A stretch of DNA of 64,000 bases from Guadua angustifolia (Eukaryota > Streptophyta > Magnoliopsida > Poales > Poaceae). Location of the stretch: contig CM070512.1 of the NCBI GenBank assembly GCA_036346375.1, positions 43,198,466-43,262,465 of the forward strand, in the 5' to 3' direction. Position numbers and translations under genes: made by a program. The notes below the pieces were generated by a model, which did no database searches, was not told the DNA's origin, and saw only the letters and a list, made by a program, of their open reading frames with translations. Within the stretch, counting starts at the first letter, position 1. Every line of letters begins with the position of its first letter. Positions 1 to 12,605 of the stretch are shown here, piece after piece.

Positions 1-270
1 GTTCATTTCGAACCGCACAAATACATGTATCGCTGGCGTTCTTTGTGAAATTGGCGGAGGACCATTTGTGGCGGTTTCATCCAAAACCGCCATCGATAAT
101 ACATTATCTGTGACGGTTTATATTTGAAACCGCCATCGATAACGCCGTGACTATTTGTGGCGGTTGGTAGATGGAACCGCCACAGATAATAAATTATCGT
201 GGCGGTTTGGTTTACAACCGCCACTAATATAATTATCTGTGGCGGTTTGGTTTACAACCGCCACAAATAA
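1..270. repeat. Left subterminal hairpin array of CACTA-1
   Basis: At least five inverted units of the type gtggcggttt-spacer-aaccgccac, two of them nearly identical (201-225 and 239-264). The same core recurs at 4680-4850 and 13890-14200. Such arrays are bound by CACTA transposases. Confidence 0.85.
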
Positions 271-277
271 TGTTTTC

Positions 278-286
278 TATATAAAG
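278..286 (+). promoter_or_regulatory. TATA box of the TNP2-like gene
   Basis: TATATAAAG lies just inside the left hairpin array, in the position expected for the promoter that drives the transposase transcript into the element. Confidence 0.55.
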
Positions 287-1164
287 CCCTTCTTTGCACT
301 GTCATTTGGTCATCTTCCTCATCTCTTTGCCTTAAAAGAAAAGTTAGCTTTTTCATTTCAGATTTTGTTTGGACAAGATCTTGTGCTTCTACTTCCTAGA
401 ATTGTTCCAAGGTGTGTAAAATATGTTTCTCTCTTCATTTGTACTTTAAAATTGCCATTAATGGTTTATTCTAGCTTAATTAAGGTTTAGATGCAAGGTC
501 TACATTTAGTTTGTTTTTATTTACCTAGCAATTTTTAGATGATGAATTTATTACCTTGCTTGTATTAGATTAAGTTGTCTACCTTGTTTAGATGATGAAT
601 GTTTTGTCAAGCATATATCAAATTTATGTATTTACGATTATTGGATATTAATGAAAAATAAATTATAGTTAATATATGATAGATGGGTGATCATGATGTT
701 AATTGCCTTGCATTTTGAGATGAGGAAATTTATTATGTTGCTCTTCCGAAGGATATGTATAAAAATTACGTAGTTAAAATTTTTTCTTAGTTACCATTAA
801 TTTTTTTTCAGATTAGCGTGCATATACATCTTGCTCCATTAGTGGGTATTGTTAGTGAATTTTATGAAGCATATAAACCCAATTTATGTAATTAAGATTG
901 TTGGATGTGAATGATAAATAAATTTTAGTTAATATGATAGTCGGGTGATCATGAAATTTTGAGGTGAGGAATTTATTATGTTGATCTTCCTGAGGATATA
1001 TATAATTTTTGGTTACGTATGAGTATATATTAAAATTAATTAATTAAGTTTGCAACATTTACTTAGTATTAATGTTGTCCCGTTAGTGCATATTGTTGAA
1101 TATTCAATAACAATTTATTTAATTAAGATTTTTGGATATTAATAAATTGCTTAAATTAATGAAC

Positions 1165-4100
1165 TGTAGATGGACCGAGATGGATGTACGATGCGAACCG
1201 CTGCAGCCAAGAATATATCGACGGTGTATCTGTTTTTCTAAGGGCACCGAGGAGAACGACTTTGCAAAAGAAGACGGAGTACATACACCGTCCATGCATT
1301 GATTGCAAGAATGAGAAGATGTTTTGAACAAAACCATATCCATTTGCATTTGATCCGGAGGGTTTTGTACCGCTATACAAGTTGGACAAGGCACGGTGAA
1401 GAGGAGATCATACTTGAACGTGATAACGCCGACGGCGATGGAGCCGCAATGTGGAAGCCGACATCGCTATGGATTCGATGAGGATAGGTTGGTCGTCGAT
1501 GACGACATTAACTGCTCAAATGTTGCGCGATGCGTAAGAGAACTACACTAGTCGGAGAGTTTAATCAATTCACGGGTTTGATGGAGGATTCGGAGAAACC
1601 TTTGTTCCCGGTTGTAAGGAGGAATACACAAAGTTGCACACGGTGCTCTCGCCATCAAATTGAAGGCATCCAATGGTTGGTCCGACAAGAGTTTCACGGC
1701 GTTGTTACATCTCTTAGCGGACATATTGCTCAAGGAAACGTGTTGCCTAAAACCACATATCTAGCTAAGAAGGTTGTATGTCCTTGGGATTGGAAGTAGA
1801 AAGAATACATGCTTGTCCAAATGATCGATATCTTTGTATCGCAAAGACTATGCGTACATTCATGTATGTCCGGTGCAAAGCGTCGCGATACAAGCGTAAG
1901 GGCGATGATAATGGGCTATCGAGGTGAAGAAAGGAGCTCCCGCAAAGGTGGTGTGGTATTTGCGGTAATACCTCGATTGAAGCGTTTATTTGGAAACAAA
2001 AAGCACGCTAAATTGATGCGATGGCACTTCGGAAGACCGTAAGAGGGATGGAAAATCGAGACACCCTGATTACGCCCAAAGGAGAACCATCGATAGACTC
2101 TTCAGGAGAACTTCGAAATGAACCGAGGAATGTAAGGTTTGGCTTGAGTACGGATGGAATGAATCCTTTCGGTAACATGAGCAAGATTCATAGCACTTGG
2201 CCCGTGACTCGTGTATATACAACCTTCCACCACGGTTTGTGTATGAGCGAAAGTACATTATGATGTCCTTGCTTATCCAAGGGCCGAGACAACTCGGCAA
2301 CGATATTGATGTATACCTACAACCATTGGTGGAAGATCTTGTGATATTGTGGAGCGAAGGTGTACAAGTATGGGATGAGTACAAACGAGAGTACTTCACT
2401 CTACGCATTGTTGTTCTCGCACCATCAATGATTTTCTGCGCTTTGGTAACCTGTCGTACCGCATTATAAAAGGAGCGAAAGCATGCCCCAGGCATGGATG
2501 AAACCGCTAGTGTGTGGCTCAACAACTCGAGGAAAACAGTGTACATGCGTCACCGGAGGTTCCTTCGCAGGAATCATCCGTACCGCAATATGAAGAAACA
2601 ATTCGACGGGACAAAGGAGGACGGTTTAGCTCCAAGGCGTCTTCGTGGGGAAGAGGTGTATGATATGGTTAGGGATCTTAATGTTGTACTCGGAAGGGAG
2701 TATCTGTAATACATCGCGGTCCCATACACTGCAAAAAACCACGTGGAAGAAGAGATCCATCTTTTGGGACTTACCCTACTGGAAGGACTTGGAAGTTCGA
2801 CACTGCATCGACGTCATGCATGTAGAGAAGAATGTATGTGACAGCGTGGTTGGTCTTTTACTGAATATTCCTAGCAAAACAAAGGATGGATCAAGGCACG
2901 AAGGATCTCGAAGACATGAAGATCGAGCCGAGCTACATCCTCAAGACATCGAAAGGTCGGCTTTACCTTCCCCAACTTGCTACACTTTGAGTAAGAAAGA
3001 GAAAAGAACTCTGCATGTGCTCGCATGGTGTGAAAGTTCCGTCCGGTTACTTCGCAAACATCAAGAAACCGTATCGATGAAAGATTTGAAGTTAATCGGC
3101 ATGAAGTCTCATGATTGTCATGTGATGATGACACAAATGCTCCTGTTGCAATTAGAGGTATTTTGCTCGACAAGGTCCGAGAGGCAATCACGAGGTTGTG
3201 TTCCTTCTTCAACACGATTTCATGAAGGTCATCGATCCCGTTGGACTTTATGAACTTCAGCCGATGTGGTAAAGACTACGTGCCACCGGAGATGTATTTT
3301 CCCCATCATTTTTGATATCATGGTTCATCTCATTGTTCACCTTGTCAATGAGATAAATATTTGTGGCCCTCAGATTCCGCATCGATGTACCCATTTGAAA
3401 GGTATATGGGTGTTCAAGAAATATGTACGTAATTGATCTCGTACGGAAGGCTCAATTGTAGAAGGTTATGCAACCGAGGAGGTTATTGAGTTCTCGTGGT
3501 CGATTACATGGAGGAGGTCGAACCGTAGGAGTGCCATATCTCGCCATGAGGGTAGGCTAGGTGGGAAAGGTGTAATAGGAAAGAAATCTACAAATTCTTA
3601 CGATAATATTTTGTTCTAACAAGCCCATTTCACAAGATTAACAAATCACTTGAGGTGTGCCCGTATATGGACATACACAAGGGTAAGCTAAGGAGGGAAA
3701 ACCGGGAAAGTCGAGATTTGGATAACAAAAGAGCACAATCGCTTATTCAGGTCATTGGTTCGTGGAGCACATGTCCGTGAAGAAACGAGTGTTACATTGA
3801 GGTGGTTGGCAAAAGGGCCTTCGTGTACAATCACGACATGGCAAGGATATGACATCAATGGATATACATTTTACACGAGCTCGGGATAGCAAGAGCACTT
3901 ACCAAAACAGTGGTGTCCGTGATAGATGCCTCACGACAACACAGCGAAGACGAAGAGCATCTACTACGGGTTCATAGAGGAGATTTGGGAGCCGGACTCA
4001 TCGTGCATTTTCAAGATCCGGTGTTTCGATGTCATTGGGTACGACTCCCGAATGGTGTCAAGGTGGACAAGTACGGCTTTACTCGTGGACATCGAACATG

Positions 4101-4380
4101 TCGGATACAGAGATTTAACCATTACGTGATTTCATGTAATCAAGTAGCACAAGTATTCTACATAATCGACCGGCGAGATAAGAAGCGCCACATAGTTCTG
4201 CAAGGAAAAAGAAGGATTGTTGGAGTTGAGAATGTCGTCGATGAGGAAGAGTACAACCAGTTTGATGAGTTGCCTCCTTTCGCAGGCGACAACATCAGGC
4301 CCGAGGAAGAAACCACTCAAGAAGTTACCTATCATCGCGATGATCACAACGAAGGCCAAATTGTGAAAGAAAATAATTAG
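1165..4380 (+). pseudogene. TNP2-like CACTA transposase, decayed
   Basis: Remnant of the CACTA transposase that would bind and cut the element ends. Reading across frames, the order is: an N-terminal transposase-associated region (about 1165-1480, with CFEQNHIHLHLIRR and YTSWTRHGEEE); the tnp2 core (about 1570-3250, including EDSEKPLFP, NVLPKTTYLAKKVVCP, RFGLSTDGMNPFGNMS, and LPYWKDLEVRHCIDVMHVEK at 2778-2837); a DUF4218-like part (about 3100-3560, with YPFERYMG near 3390); and a DUF4216-like C-terminus (3910-4380, with VKVDKYGFT, QVAQVFYIIDRRDKKRHIVL and a final Asp/Glu-rich tail). The longest uninterrupted pieces are 2645-3253 (202 codons) and 3910-4380 (156 codons). Frame changes are frequent, so no functional product is expected as written; some breaks may be sequence errors at CHG sites. 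The family assignment is secure, exon limits are not. Confidence 0.88.
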
Positions 4381-4679
4381 CTAGGAGTAATGGCAACATG
4401 TCGCCATTTATATGGAGTAATGGAAATGTGATGTAAGAAATGTACATTTCTGTCGAATTAATAGGAAATATATATGCATGATTTTGATGAGAAAACTTCG
4501 AAACAGTTAAATGCTTCTAGGACTTATGTTATACATGCTTCATATGTATTAATGTATGGAAGAAAAAAATCATGTATTGTCATATGCAACATGGTTTATT
4601 ATGATTTCTGCAGTTTTTAGAGTTATGCATGCTTCCTGGAGTTTATACAGATTGTCATTTGTATCTATGGCGTGGGAGG
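4381..4679. other. Spacer after the TNP2-like gene
   Basis: AT-rich, with no coding signal. It probably holds the 3' UTR and poly(A) region of the transposase gene. Confidence 0.5.
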
Positions 4680-4870
4680 GGGTATCTGTGGCGGTTAATA
4701 ACAATAACCGTCACAGATAAACGTTATCTGTGGCGGTTAAGAAAAATAACCGTCACAGATAAACGCTTATCTCGCGACGTTATTGTTCTTAACCGCCACA
4801 GATAACGCTATCTCGTGATTTTATTTTTATTAACCGCCACAGATACGCTTCTACATATACTAAGCCCGCG
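4680..4870 (+). promoter_or_regulatory. Internal subterminal-like hairpin block, candidate second promoter
   Basis: Four or more units of the type atctgtggcggtta/aaccgtcacagat, the same core as the element ends, but placed between the two genes. It is followed at 4854-4866 by an A/T-rich TATA-like stretch and AAGCCC, mirroring the arrangement at 240-290 (repeats, TATATAAAGCCC, leader). No CACTA tip adjoins it, so it is not obviously the end of another element. I infer a duplicated end reused as promoter of the second gene. Confidence 0.55.
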
Positions 4871-5225
4871 CTTCTTACGCAAGATTTCCGCCTTCTACAC
4901 TTGTAATCGAAAATTTCCTCGCTTGTTGTGTGCTAGCTCCCTTGACGGTTACCGCTTCTCCATCGCGTCCGCCGCTTCCCTCACGCTTTCCTCCCCTCGC
5001 GTCGCTTTCCGCGCCCTGCCCTGCAAGCCCCTCGGCGTCGCTTTCCATCACATTGCCCTGGCTTTCCCCACCGGCCGCCTCCTCGCGCCGTCTGCGCGCT
5101 TTCCCACCGCTGGCGCCGCTTCCAAGCGTCAAGGCTGCCCCCGCCTTCCCCACGTCGCCGCCTCCAAGCGCCCTCATCAAGACCCCCAACGCCCTCCCCG
5201 CCGCCGCCCCTTGAACCCTACCTGT
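4865..5225 (+). other. GC-rich leader of the second CACTA gene
   Basis: C-rich, Pro/Ser/Ala-coding-like stretch with overlapping open frames on both strands (for example 4815-5282 plus). It is followed by a possible donor (ctgtaag, 5220-5226). It resembles a 5' UTR or first exon; no protein family is recognised. Confidence 0.4.
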
Positions 5226-5389
5226 AAGCCCTTCTCTTCACGTTGCATCAATGGTTTAATTAGTGATGGTAGAATTTGTTAAAGAATCAATGGTTTAATT
5301 AGTGTTGAATATATCTGTGAATACAACAATGTGTGGTCGGTTGAGATGGTTTCTGGAAGATAGAGTTTCAGTGTTTTGCTGCTGGGCGT

Positions 5390-5665
5390 TGCAGTTTTGT
5401 GAAGATGGCTTGGTTCTTTTGTTTGGTCCGAAAATGCTCAAATAGTAGTAGTTTTGTGAAGATGGCTTGGTTCTCTGTTGCTGGTCTGAAAATGCTCAAA
5501 TAGTAGTTCCTTGTTGCTGGTCTGAAAATGCTTATAGTCATTCTGTGATTACTCAATTTCTGTCATCTGTCATCTGTGATTACTCAATTTGCTGGTCTGA
5601 AAGTAATACTTGTCCTATTGGTGCTTTGTGAGTATTTCTGTCATCTGTGATTACTCAATTTCTAT
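5390..5665. repeat. Short tandem duplications
   Basis: A unit of about 60 bp containing gttttgtgaagatggcttgg and tctgaaaatgctcaaatag occurs twice with a partial third copy (5392-5535). The motif tctgtcatctgtgattactc recurs at about 5560, 5570 and 5637. This looks like a decayed non-coding tandem repeat. Confidence 0.7.
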
Positions 5666-7699
5666 ATTGTGCAAAGAGGCTAGTCAATCAACTTGGGTAC
5701 CAATTTTGGGGCCAGTTGATTGCTTGGGGACTTTGCTTGTGGGGAGACTGTTGTTCGTGAGGAATTGGGTTAAGGTAGATTGTTTGTGACAACGAAATTA
5801 ACTTTCATAGATTACAATACTTGGTAGATCATTTGATTGATAATCGTGAGTGGTAGATTCATACATAGGTCGCTCAATAGTCTTCTTTGCGATTCTGTTT
5901 TCTTTTAGATTGGCGAGTCTCGCTTACGTCATGCAATTGTCGTTGCCTTCATCCAATAAGCATTGATCAAGTTCTAAAACTGCCAAGTATATAAACTGTT
6001 TTGTGGTAAGGTTGTCACAAACAAATCTATATCTTGCCCTAGTGGCGAGGATGGCCTTTAAAGGCAACCCGACATCTGAGAACAATTCAAATGAAATCAA
6101 CTTGTCATTCTTGTTATTACTGGATTATGTATTCTCAACTAGAATAACATGCTCATATCTCCTCTCTATGTTGCTAAATTTTTGTTTGGTATCCATGGAC
6201 TTGGATGGTTATATACCTACACTAGTTGAGTATATGAAAATATGACATCTCTTCACTGTAATTAATTATCTTTGTAATTGTACTTGTCTTTTCTTGTTCC
6301 TGAATACTACAGAAAAATAGTAAACAAATACGAGGTTTGAAGGAATGAAATACAAACGATTGATAAGAATTTCTATTTTTGTTGGGAAGTACATTGTGGA
6401 TGCCCTTAACATTGTGGATGCATTATACTATGCTATGCTATTACTTGTTGCCTTACTTGTCTTACTTGTTGCCTTCGGTCGACGTGGGTGATGCTCTGTG
6501 ATGAACCCGGTACTAGAATGATCGAACCTTTATTTATATGGTTTAGGCCTTGAACTATAGACTTAAATGCTTGAAAGAATTGCTTACTTAGCGCTATCCT
6601 TTTGCTACGCGTGTAATCAAAAAACTATGATAAGTACATCAAGATCAGTAGCGGTAGAATAAGGATCCCAAGCATCAACTACTATGACACATATAGTAAA
6701 TGGGTACTATGGACTGTTTCCATAGTTAAAAAAGTACAAGTAGAGCAGAAATTATGCCTTTTGGAAGATAACTCACTTAAGACATGTTTAATTTGTTAAA
6801 GATAGAAAAAATAATAGTGTTTGAATAACTCACTTAAGCAAATTTATTTCATATTTTGAAAACAACTCTCCTCGCATACTTCAATGATTGGGGCATTTGA
6901 ATATGTGTCTAGCAAAAATGTAAAAATAACAAAATCACCATACTCAACATTTCGAAGAATGACAGAACCAAGGTAGGCACCATAATGGCCCAATAGATTG
7001 ACACAATCAGGATAGCATATCAAATTATACAACCCTGTTTCTAAGAATCCCACATGCACAAGAAAGTAACTAGATTATGAAGAAATAATCTATCTTCCTC
7101 AAAGGTATGGAAAGTTGTAATGGCACTCTCCATTCAAGTAAATGGTTATCTATCTGCAAAAACAGAGCCTTATAAAATTTGTCCTTGTCTTTCCTGATAT
7201 AAATAAATATCGGCTTCTATGCTTTCAGGATCATGCATTTAGATTGTTCTCACTGTGATTTTGTTTGTACAAAATCATTTTCTGCATTCCAGTAATTGTT
7301 GTAGCATAGCTAGCACTAGCTCAGACACATGTTATATTCAAGACATGGATTGAGCACGCGCACTCACTGGTGGGGGGAAGCTGCCGGTCAGGGGCGGCAT
7401 AGTGGGGGCCTTTTGGGAAAGATAATATTCTGACACTACATGCTTTAGGAATTATGATATTGCCCTATGTCAGGTAGTGAATAACTAGTAAATATCTAGA
7501 CAGCAGAATTCTTTAGTGTGCATTTTAAGGTGGTAAGAGTTCAAGGCCTATTTCATTGAATAAAGTGTTAGCCCATTTGTGATTGTGGTGAAGATCCTTA
7601 TCTTCATCCATACCCAAATCTGAGAGCACATTAAATTAATTCTCTTTGAGCTAGATGCTACTTGATTTGTTAATGATCATGCTATTGTTGATATCTCTG
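5666..7699. other. Non-coding interior of CACTA-1
   Basis: AT-rich, with only short chance frames and no recognised domain, RNA or repeat. It may be intron of the second gene. Confidence 0.5.
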
Positions 7700-7707
7700 T
7701 TTGTGTG

Positions 7708-7850
7708 GATGAGTGCTCGGTTAGTACATCTTTAAGGATCTAATATAGTCCTCGGTTAGTACATCTTCTATCTTACTCCTCGCTTAGTACATATTTTCCT
7801 CGATGTGCTAATTCAATATGATACACTTAGTTATTCTATCGCTAGTACAT
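7708..7850. repeat. Dispersed short repeat ctcggttagtacat
   Basis: Four to five imperfect copies of ctcg(g/c)ttagtacat(c/a)tt spaced about 35-60 bp apart, directly upstream of the second coding region. Function unknown. Confidence 0.6.
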
Positions 7851-7879
7851 ATTTTCGCTCCTCTCTGAAATATCTCCTT

Positions 7880-10800
7880 TCTATTGAGTAGTTCTAATGG
7901 AGCCCAAATCGAGCCTATAATGGAGGAGAGCCCGAAGCGGTACCTTACCCTCCACCCAACCACCGGTAGCCGAGGCCTCCACCGCTGTTCCTCGGCCTCG
8001 ATCGCTGTTCCCGAGGCCTCCACTTGTTGCAACACGCCGAGGACGAGGGAAGAATAAGAAGCTCAAGGCCGGTACACCATCACGGAGGTCTCAGATATCG
8101 GGTCCCCTGTTGGTAATCAAAAAGGCAGCGAGAAAATACAGTCAACATGCTTGGGTACATCGTAAGGAGAAAGTGCCAATCACCTATTTGGATTGGCATA
8201 AAGTGCCCGAGCCACCAAAGAGGATCTGTGACAGAGCTCAAAGGAACCTTCGCATTCCCGGGAGTCGAAGGACTCGCAAGGCCGCGATGCATTGATGACC
8301 ATGGATGCGCGTGGAGAAACTTCAAGGCGAGGTGAACGTAAATTATGTGAAGCAAAACGGTCACCGTCGGAGACTACCCAAGATTACTGACCATCTTATC
8401 GATGAGTTCGTGGCGATGAAGCAATCTGAAGCAGAAGGAAGTCTAGTGAGGACCACATTAGCATCGCAAGAAGGAATACTCACCCCCACGGACTTGGCAC
8501 GAGTGGGTACACTGCAAAATTGCTCAATGGGACAGCAGAATTACAAGTGATCCAACAGATGGCACAAGTCCTTGGTCTGACTACAGACGAGTGAAGCACT
8601 ACGTGCTAGCGAGGGCGATCTCTTGTCTCATCGGAGTTTATCATTCAAGAGCGGCGAAGACGAAGCAATGGCGCAAAGAGTTCATCGGTTACGCCCGATC
8701 CACCCAAGGATCCTTCCACCCAAACAGGAGAAAGACGAGCTATCGGTGGCCCTCGAACAAAGAGCACCCTGCCGAACACGAGGCGCTCGGGTCAAGGTTC
8801 CATGGAAGATGGGATTCTCGAGCACGAAGACTCTTATAGGAGTCTGAAAAGAGCTAAAGAAGAGCAGTCGCGCAGAAATGGAAAGTATGAAGGAAAGGGT
8901 TCTGCGAGAATTACAACCCACCATTCACGAACAAGTTCAACGACAAGTACAAGAAGCCTTGAGCCGACGCAGTCAAAAACGCTCTCTCCAAATTTCCTAC
9001 TGTGTCGCGGCGATTCTATGGTCCACGCCAAAGACAAGCGACCTAAACCATTATCCTATGGACGACATACATGACCCCACACCCCGTCACTCAACGCGTG
9101 CGCGTGATGAACATCTTTCACAAAGCCGCCACAGGTAGCTTATCCGTGCCAACAAGGGGTGTCTGCACAATTCCCGATAGCGCCAGTTATGCAAAGGTCC
9201 GTGGACACGGTAGTTGCGCAGCTTTGTCGATATCGAGCTAGAAAAACCCGCCAATGACGAGATAACAACTCGGGAGGTGCCGCCCACTCATTCATCCAAA
9301 GGCGCAAGCGTGACATCATCTTGGACCATGCAAGGCACCACTCCTCGACATCGTTTTGGATCATGCATCGCCACCTCTCCTCGTGACTGCATCCACGCGA
9401 TCACCACCAAAGACTGAGAGTGAAATGGTGAAGAAGCAAGATGAGGTAGAAAAGAATCCATTGAGGGCCCCATAAATATGGCCCCCGTTAGTACTCCAAC
9501 GCAGAAACCTCAGAACACCGGTACTTCAAAGGACAAACCTACAACCCCCGATCCCAAAAATGGCACATTAGACAGCCAGATCGGCTAGATCGGGAAGCCA
9601 GACCGAGTATGATGTCGTCAGTGAAAAAGTAAGGGCAAGGGAAGTCGATGAACAAGAAAATCAACCAAGATTGGAATTCGAGGTTGGGAAGCCCTTAGTC
9701 ACCGATTCGGTTAAACAGCCTAACACCCATGATGCAAATGACTACATGCATGGTACATGGAGCGATCCAACCAAGACGTACTCGAAGGTGATCACCGCAG
9801 TGTTCCGTGAGGAACATTTTCACCACGAGGGCTATGGCTACTTCTTAATAGAATTCGATAACATGCACAACTTGTTCTATCATGACGCCTCGACATATGT
9901 TTTTGAGATGTCGGACAATCGTAAGTGTCTAATATATCAATCTTGGTCTACATTCACGTAATACCGATAAATGTCATGTCTAACTATTTCGTTATATAGA
10001 TACGAGATTCAAGAACTACGAAGAACCAAGGGCCGATGGGATTCTCGACCAGAACGGTTTGCCAAGAAGAAATCGAGAGAGTACCAAAGGAGGTCGAGGA
10101 GTACGCCTATAAAGCTTTGCTTAAACTACAAGACAAGGAGTTTATACTTGTACCATACAATTTTAAGTAAGTTCCTCACTAGCGAAGTTAAATTACTCGT
10201 TGGTTTCTTTATTTACTCGACGTAACGACTAATGGCTATGGCATCCAGATTCCATCGATTCTCGTAGTAATTCATCCCGACAAGAGCAAGATGTCGATCA
10301 TGGATCCACCGGATAAACCTAAAGCGGACTATGAAGTGATGACACGCTTAATCAACCAGCGCTCAAAAGATATTGTGAGAAGAGCACGAGACACCGCCCA
10401 TACCACAAAACCCTTACAATCCGTACTAAATTTCCGGTACGCACGCAAGGAATATTCTTATATCGTATTTCATAGTAAATAGCTCCTTCGACGACATCTT
10501 AGTTCATTCGATTTTCGCGAAAGGTCACAAGCAGAAGCAAGGAACAAATCTATGTGGGTACTTCGTGTGCCAGTACATGCGGAAATCTTAAGTTGCACAA
10601 TAAAAGACAATGACGTGGAGGTCAGTCATGCCGACATGACACATCGATTCGCGCCACTCGATTTCTATATGCTCTCTTAATTCTGTTTTTCATACCTACA
10701 AATACTCAAGCCGTCTCACTAGAGGATCGCTTGCTCAAATCCAAGCCGCTCAGCCCAACTTACTTCATCATGAAGGAAATACTCAACAAAAAGGCGAGTT

Positions 10801-10880
10801 TTATGACGAAGACAACAACGATCCACTCCTCCATACTCATCTCTCACATCGCGGTCTCCGAGCTCAAGACCCATAGGCTT
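7880..10880 (+). pseudogene. Second CACTA gene: Ptta/En/Spm-type protein with Ulp1 (C48) protease-like end
   Basis: The N-terminal half has features common in plant En/Spm second proteins: VPITYLDWHKVPEPPK at about 8179-8226 and a degenerate SxNRxxK-type region near 8680-8830 (HPAEHEALGSRF). The C-terminal part resembles the Ulp1-like cysteine protease found in many plant CACTA and Mutator elements: LLKLQDKEFILVPYNF across 10117-10167, then a His codon (10253-10255) before an ILVVI-like strand, Asp in MDPPDKPK (10303-10305), and Cys in NLCGYFVCQYM (10553-10555). These match the His-Asp-Cys triad of family C48. The expected Trp after the His is lost through a 1-bp change. A GEFYDED-type tail lies near 10795-10815. 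Many stops separate the blocks, so it reads as a pseudogene. Confidence 0.75.
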
Positions 10881-11318
10881 CTAGTTTAGAAAACTAGTTT
10901 AGGCTTTTGTTACTTCAATTCTATTTCATTACAAAGTGTAAATAACTCTTTGTACCTTTGAAATGGGAGCCCTTCTTTCGTCAATGCCACTTCTCTTGTC
11001 AGTGGTTCTGCTACTGTAGCATGTACGTTTGTCTTCTTGAGGAACACATGTACACACATGCAGTGGCACTTCTAAATATTTCATGTGTTTGCCTTACATG
11101 GTTATTTTTTCATATGAAGTTATTTCATGTGTATGTAATAGTTTGATGCAAGGTACACATTTCCATTTACAACTGCTTATTATAGTTGACAACTACAATT
11201 CGAACGACAAACATGCACTTGTTTGACTCAATTTGTAAAATTTGAAAGTATGACACTACGGAGGAAAGGAAGTATCTAGCATCTACCTATCTAGCATCTG
11301 TTCTTTATATGATGCAAG
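10881..11318. other. Non-coding stretch in CACTA-1
   Basis: AT-rich, no coding or RNA signal recognised. It probably spans the 3' end of the second gene and intron sequence of the adjoining captured gene. Confidence 0.45.
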
Positions 11319-11652
11319 TGGTTATGATTATCTCCTCTCAATGTCAATTGGTACCTTGACTCGAGAAGATACAGGAGCTCAATGCGAGCAAAAGAAATTA
11401 GAGAATGATGTTGAGGAAGTGAGGAAAACACCACCAAAAACATTTTGGATGAGAGACCTTGACGCTTTTGAGAAGGAACTGGATGTAAGCAGTGCTGCTC
11501 TCTGATGTTTCAATTAATGTTTTGTGTTTCCATTAATGCTTTTTGTTTCACTTGCCGCTCATCGATTTTGATGCAGGTGCTTGAAGATTATGGAGCTGCA
11601 ATTATAAACCGTAGCACAAAAGAAGAAACCAGCTAAGAAGGTTGGATCCTTA
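11319..11652 (+). pseudogene. Captured exons of DNA topoisomerase II
   Basis: Exon 11319-11484 is preceded by AG (11317-11318) and followed by GTAAGC. It reads GYDYLLSMSIGTLT, then a charged linker, then FWMRDLDAFEKELD. GYDYLLSM followed by a coiled linker and an (L/F)W-x-x-DLD-x-F-x-x-ELD motif is characteristic of the DNA-gate/coiled-coil region of eukaryotic type IIA topoisomerases. A second exon starts at 11577 after a Tgcag acceptor; its frame reaches a stop, while another frame gives KKKPAKKV, typical of the basic C-terminal tail. The retained intron (11485-11576) shows capture from genomic DNA. It is a fragment of a large protein with no start, so it is non-functional as topoisomerase. 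It could still be transcribed and produce small RNAs against the parental gene. Confidence 0.78.
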
Positions 11653-12096
11653 CAAACCTCTTAATTTTGAGTGCCATAAATAAGCCATGCATTTGATACG
11701 ACTAGTTGTGTCTGAATCTTAGTGACACATCCTTAAGTGCTTTAGCCATGAATTGCTTTCATTTCATCTTAAGATGCCATACTCAAGCTCCCAAGTTGGA
11801 TTTTACATCGCAGCCTGTATGTTTTTGTATTTTAGCTCATGTATTCATATAACAGAACTAGTATGTACATCATGAACTTCGCACCATATTACTCTCGCCG
11901 ACAAAAATTACATCGTATTCTCGATTCATTTTATCGTCACCATCGTAAAAGGTTGGCTATCTCAACTTATTTTCAGTGCTTCCTATTAACCTATACCTTT
12001 CTATTTAATATTTATAGTTTCTATTGGGATAATTGTTGGCTATTGAATTGTTGGCAGTATCACGATGAATTACGGCAAGATGGAATTCAAATGACC

Positions 12097-12098
<2 letters not shown>
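11653..12098. other. Intron-like spacer
   Basis: No recognised coding region. Likely captured intron or TE filler. Confidence 0.4.

Positions 12099-12185
<87 letters not shown>
12099..12185. repeat. (TA)n microsatellite
   Basis: About 43 uninterrupted TA units. Length is likely polymorphic and hard to assemble. Confidence 0.97.
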
Positions 12186-12186
<1 letters not shown>

Positions 12187-12237
12187 CACTCATTAGTGCA
12201 TATTCAAGACTTGGGAACTTCGACATGGCCAAACAGG
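12187..12237 (+). pseudogene. Possible captured PPR-repeat fragment
   Basis: Immediately after the TA tract the frame reads ALISAYSRLGNFDMAKQ, which fits the second half of a pentatricopeptide repeat (NALISAYSRLG-x-x-x-x-A pattern). It is only 17 residues and is followed by a possible GTAAAT donor, so this is a weak call. Confidence 0.35.
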
Positions 12238-12605
12238 TAAATGATGCTCTCTGCACAGAATTTTCTTTTAATTTTTCTTCACCTTTAGGTTCCAAATCTC
12301 CTTACACATGATGTACTGCATATTTTCTTAATTGGATAGATAATGGTTATTACTACAAAATGCTAATGTTAAGAAACTAAAGAAAATCTGCTTGAGCACA
12401 TAATATCTCCGTAACATAGAATGAGGCCTACATTGTAATTTGTTATATGTGATACTTATAAAACCATCCTTGTTTCCTTAGGTTCTTCTGGATAAGGATA
12501 TTGTGTGTTTGTTTTTGCTTTTCCCTCCTACCTCTTCTATTTTTTGTCTGTTTACTATTGAATGGGAAATAGATGACCTTTTTTGTCATATCATACTTGT
12601 TGCAG

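Noticed and set aside
11839..12295. Frames of about 100 codons with runs of Tyr-Ile
   Set aside because: Direct translation of the TA microsatellite.
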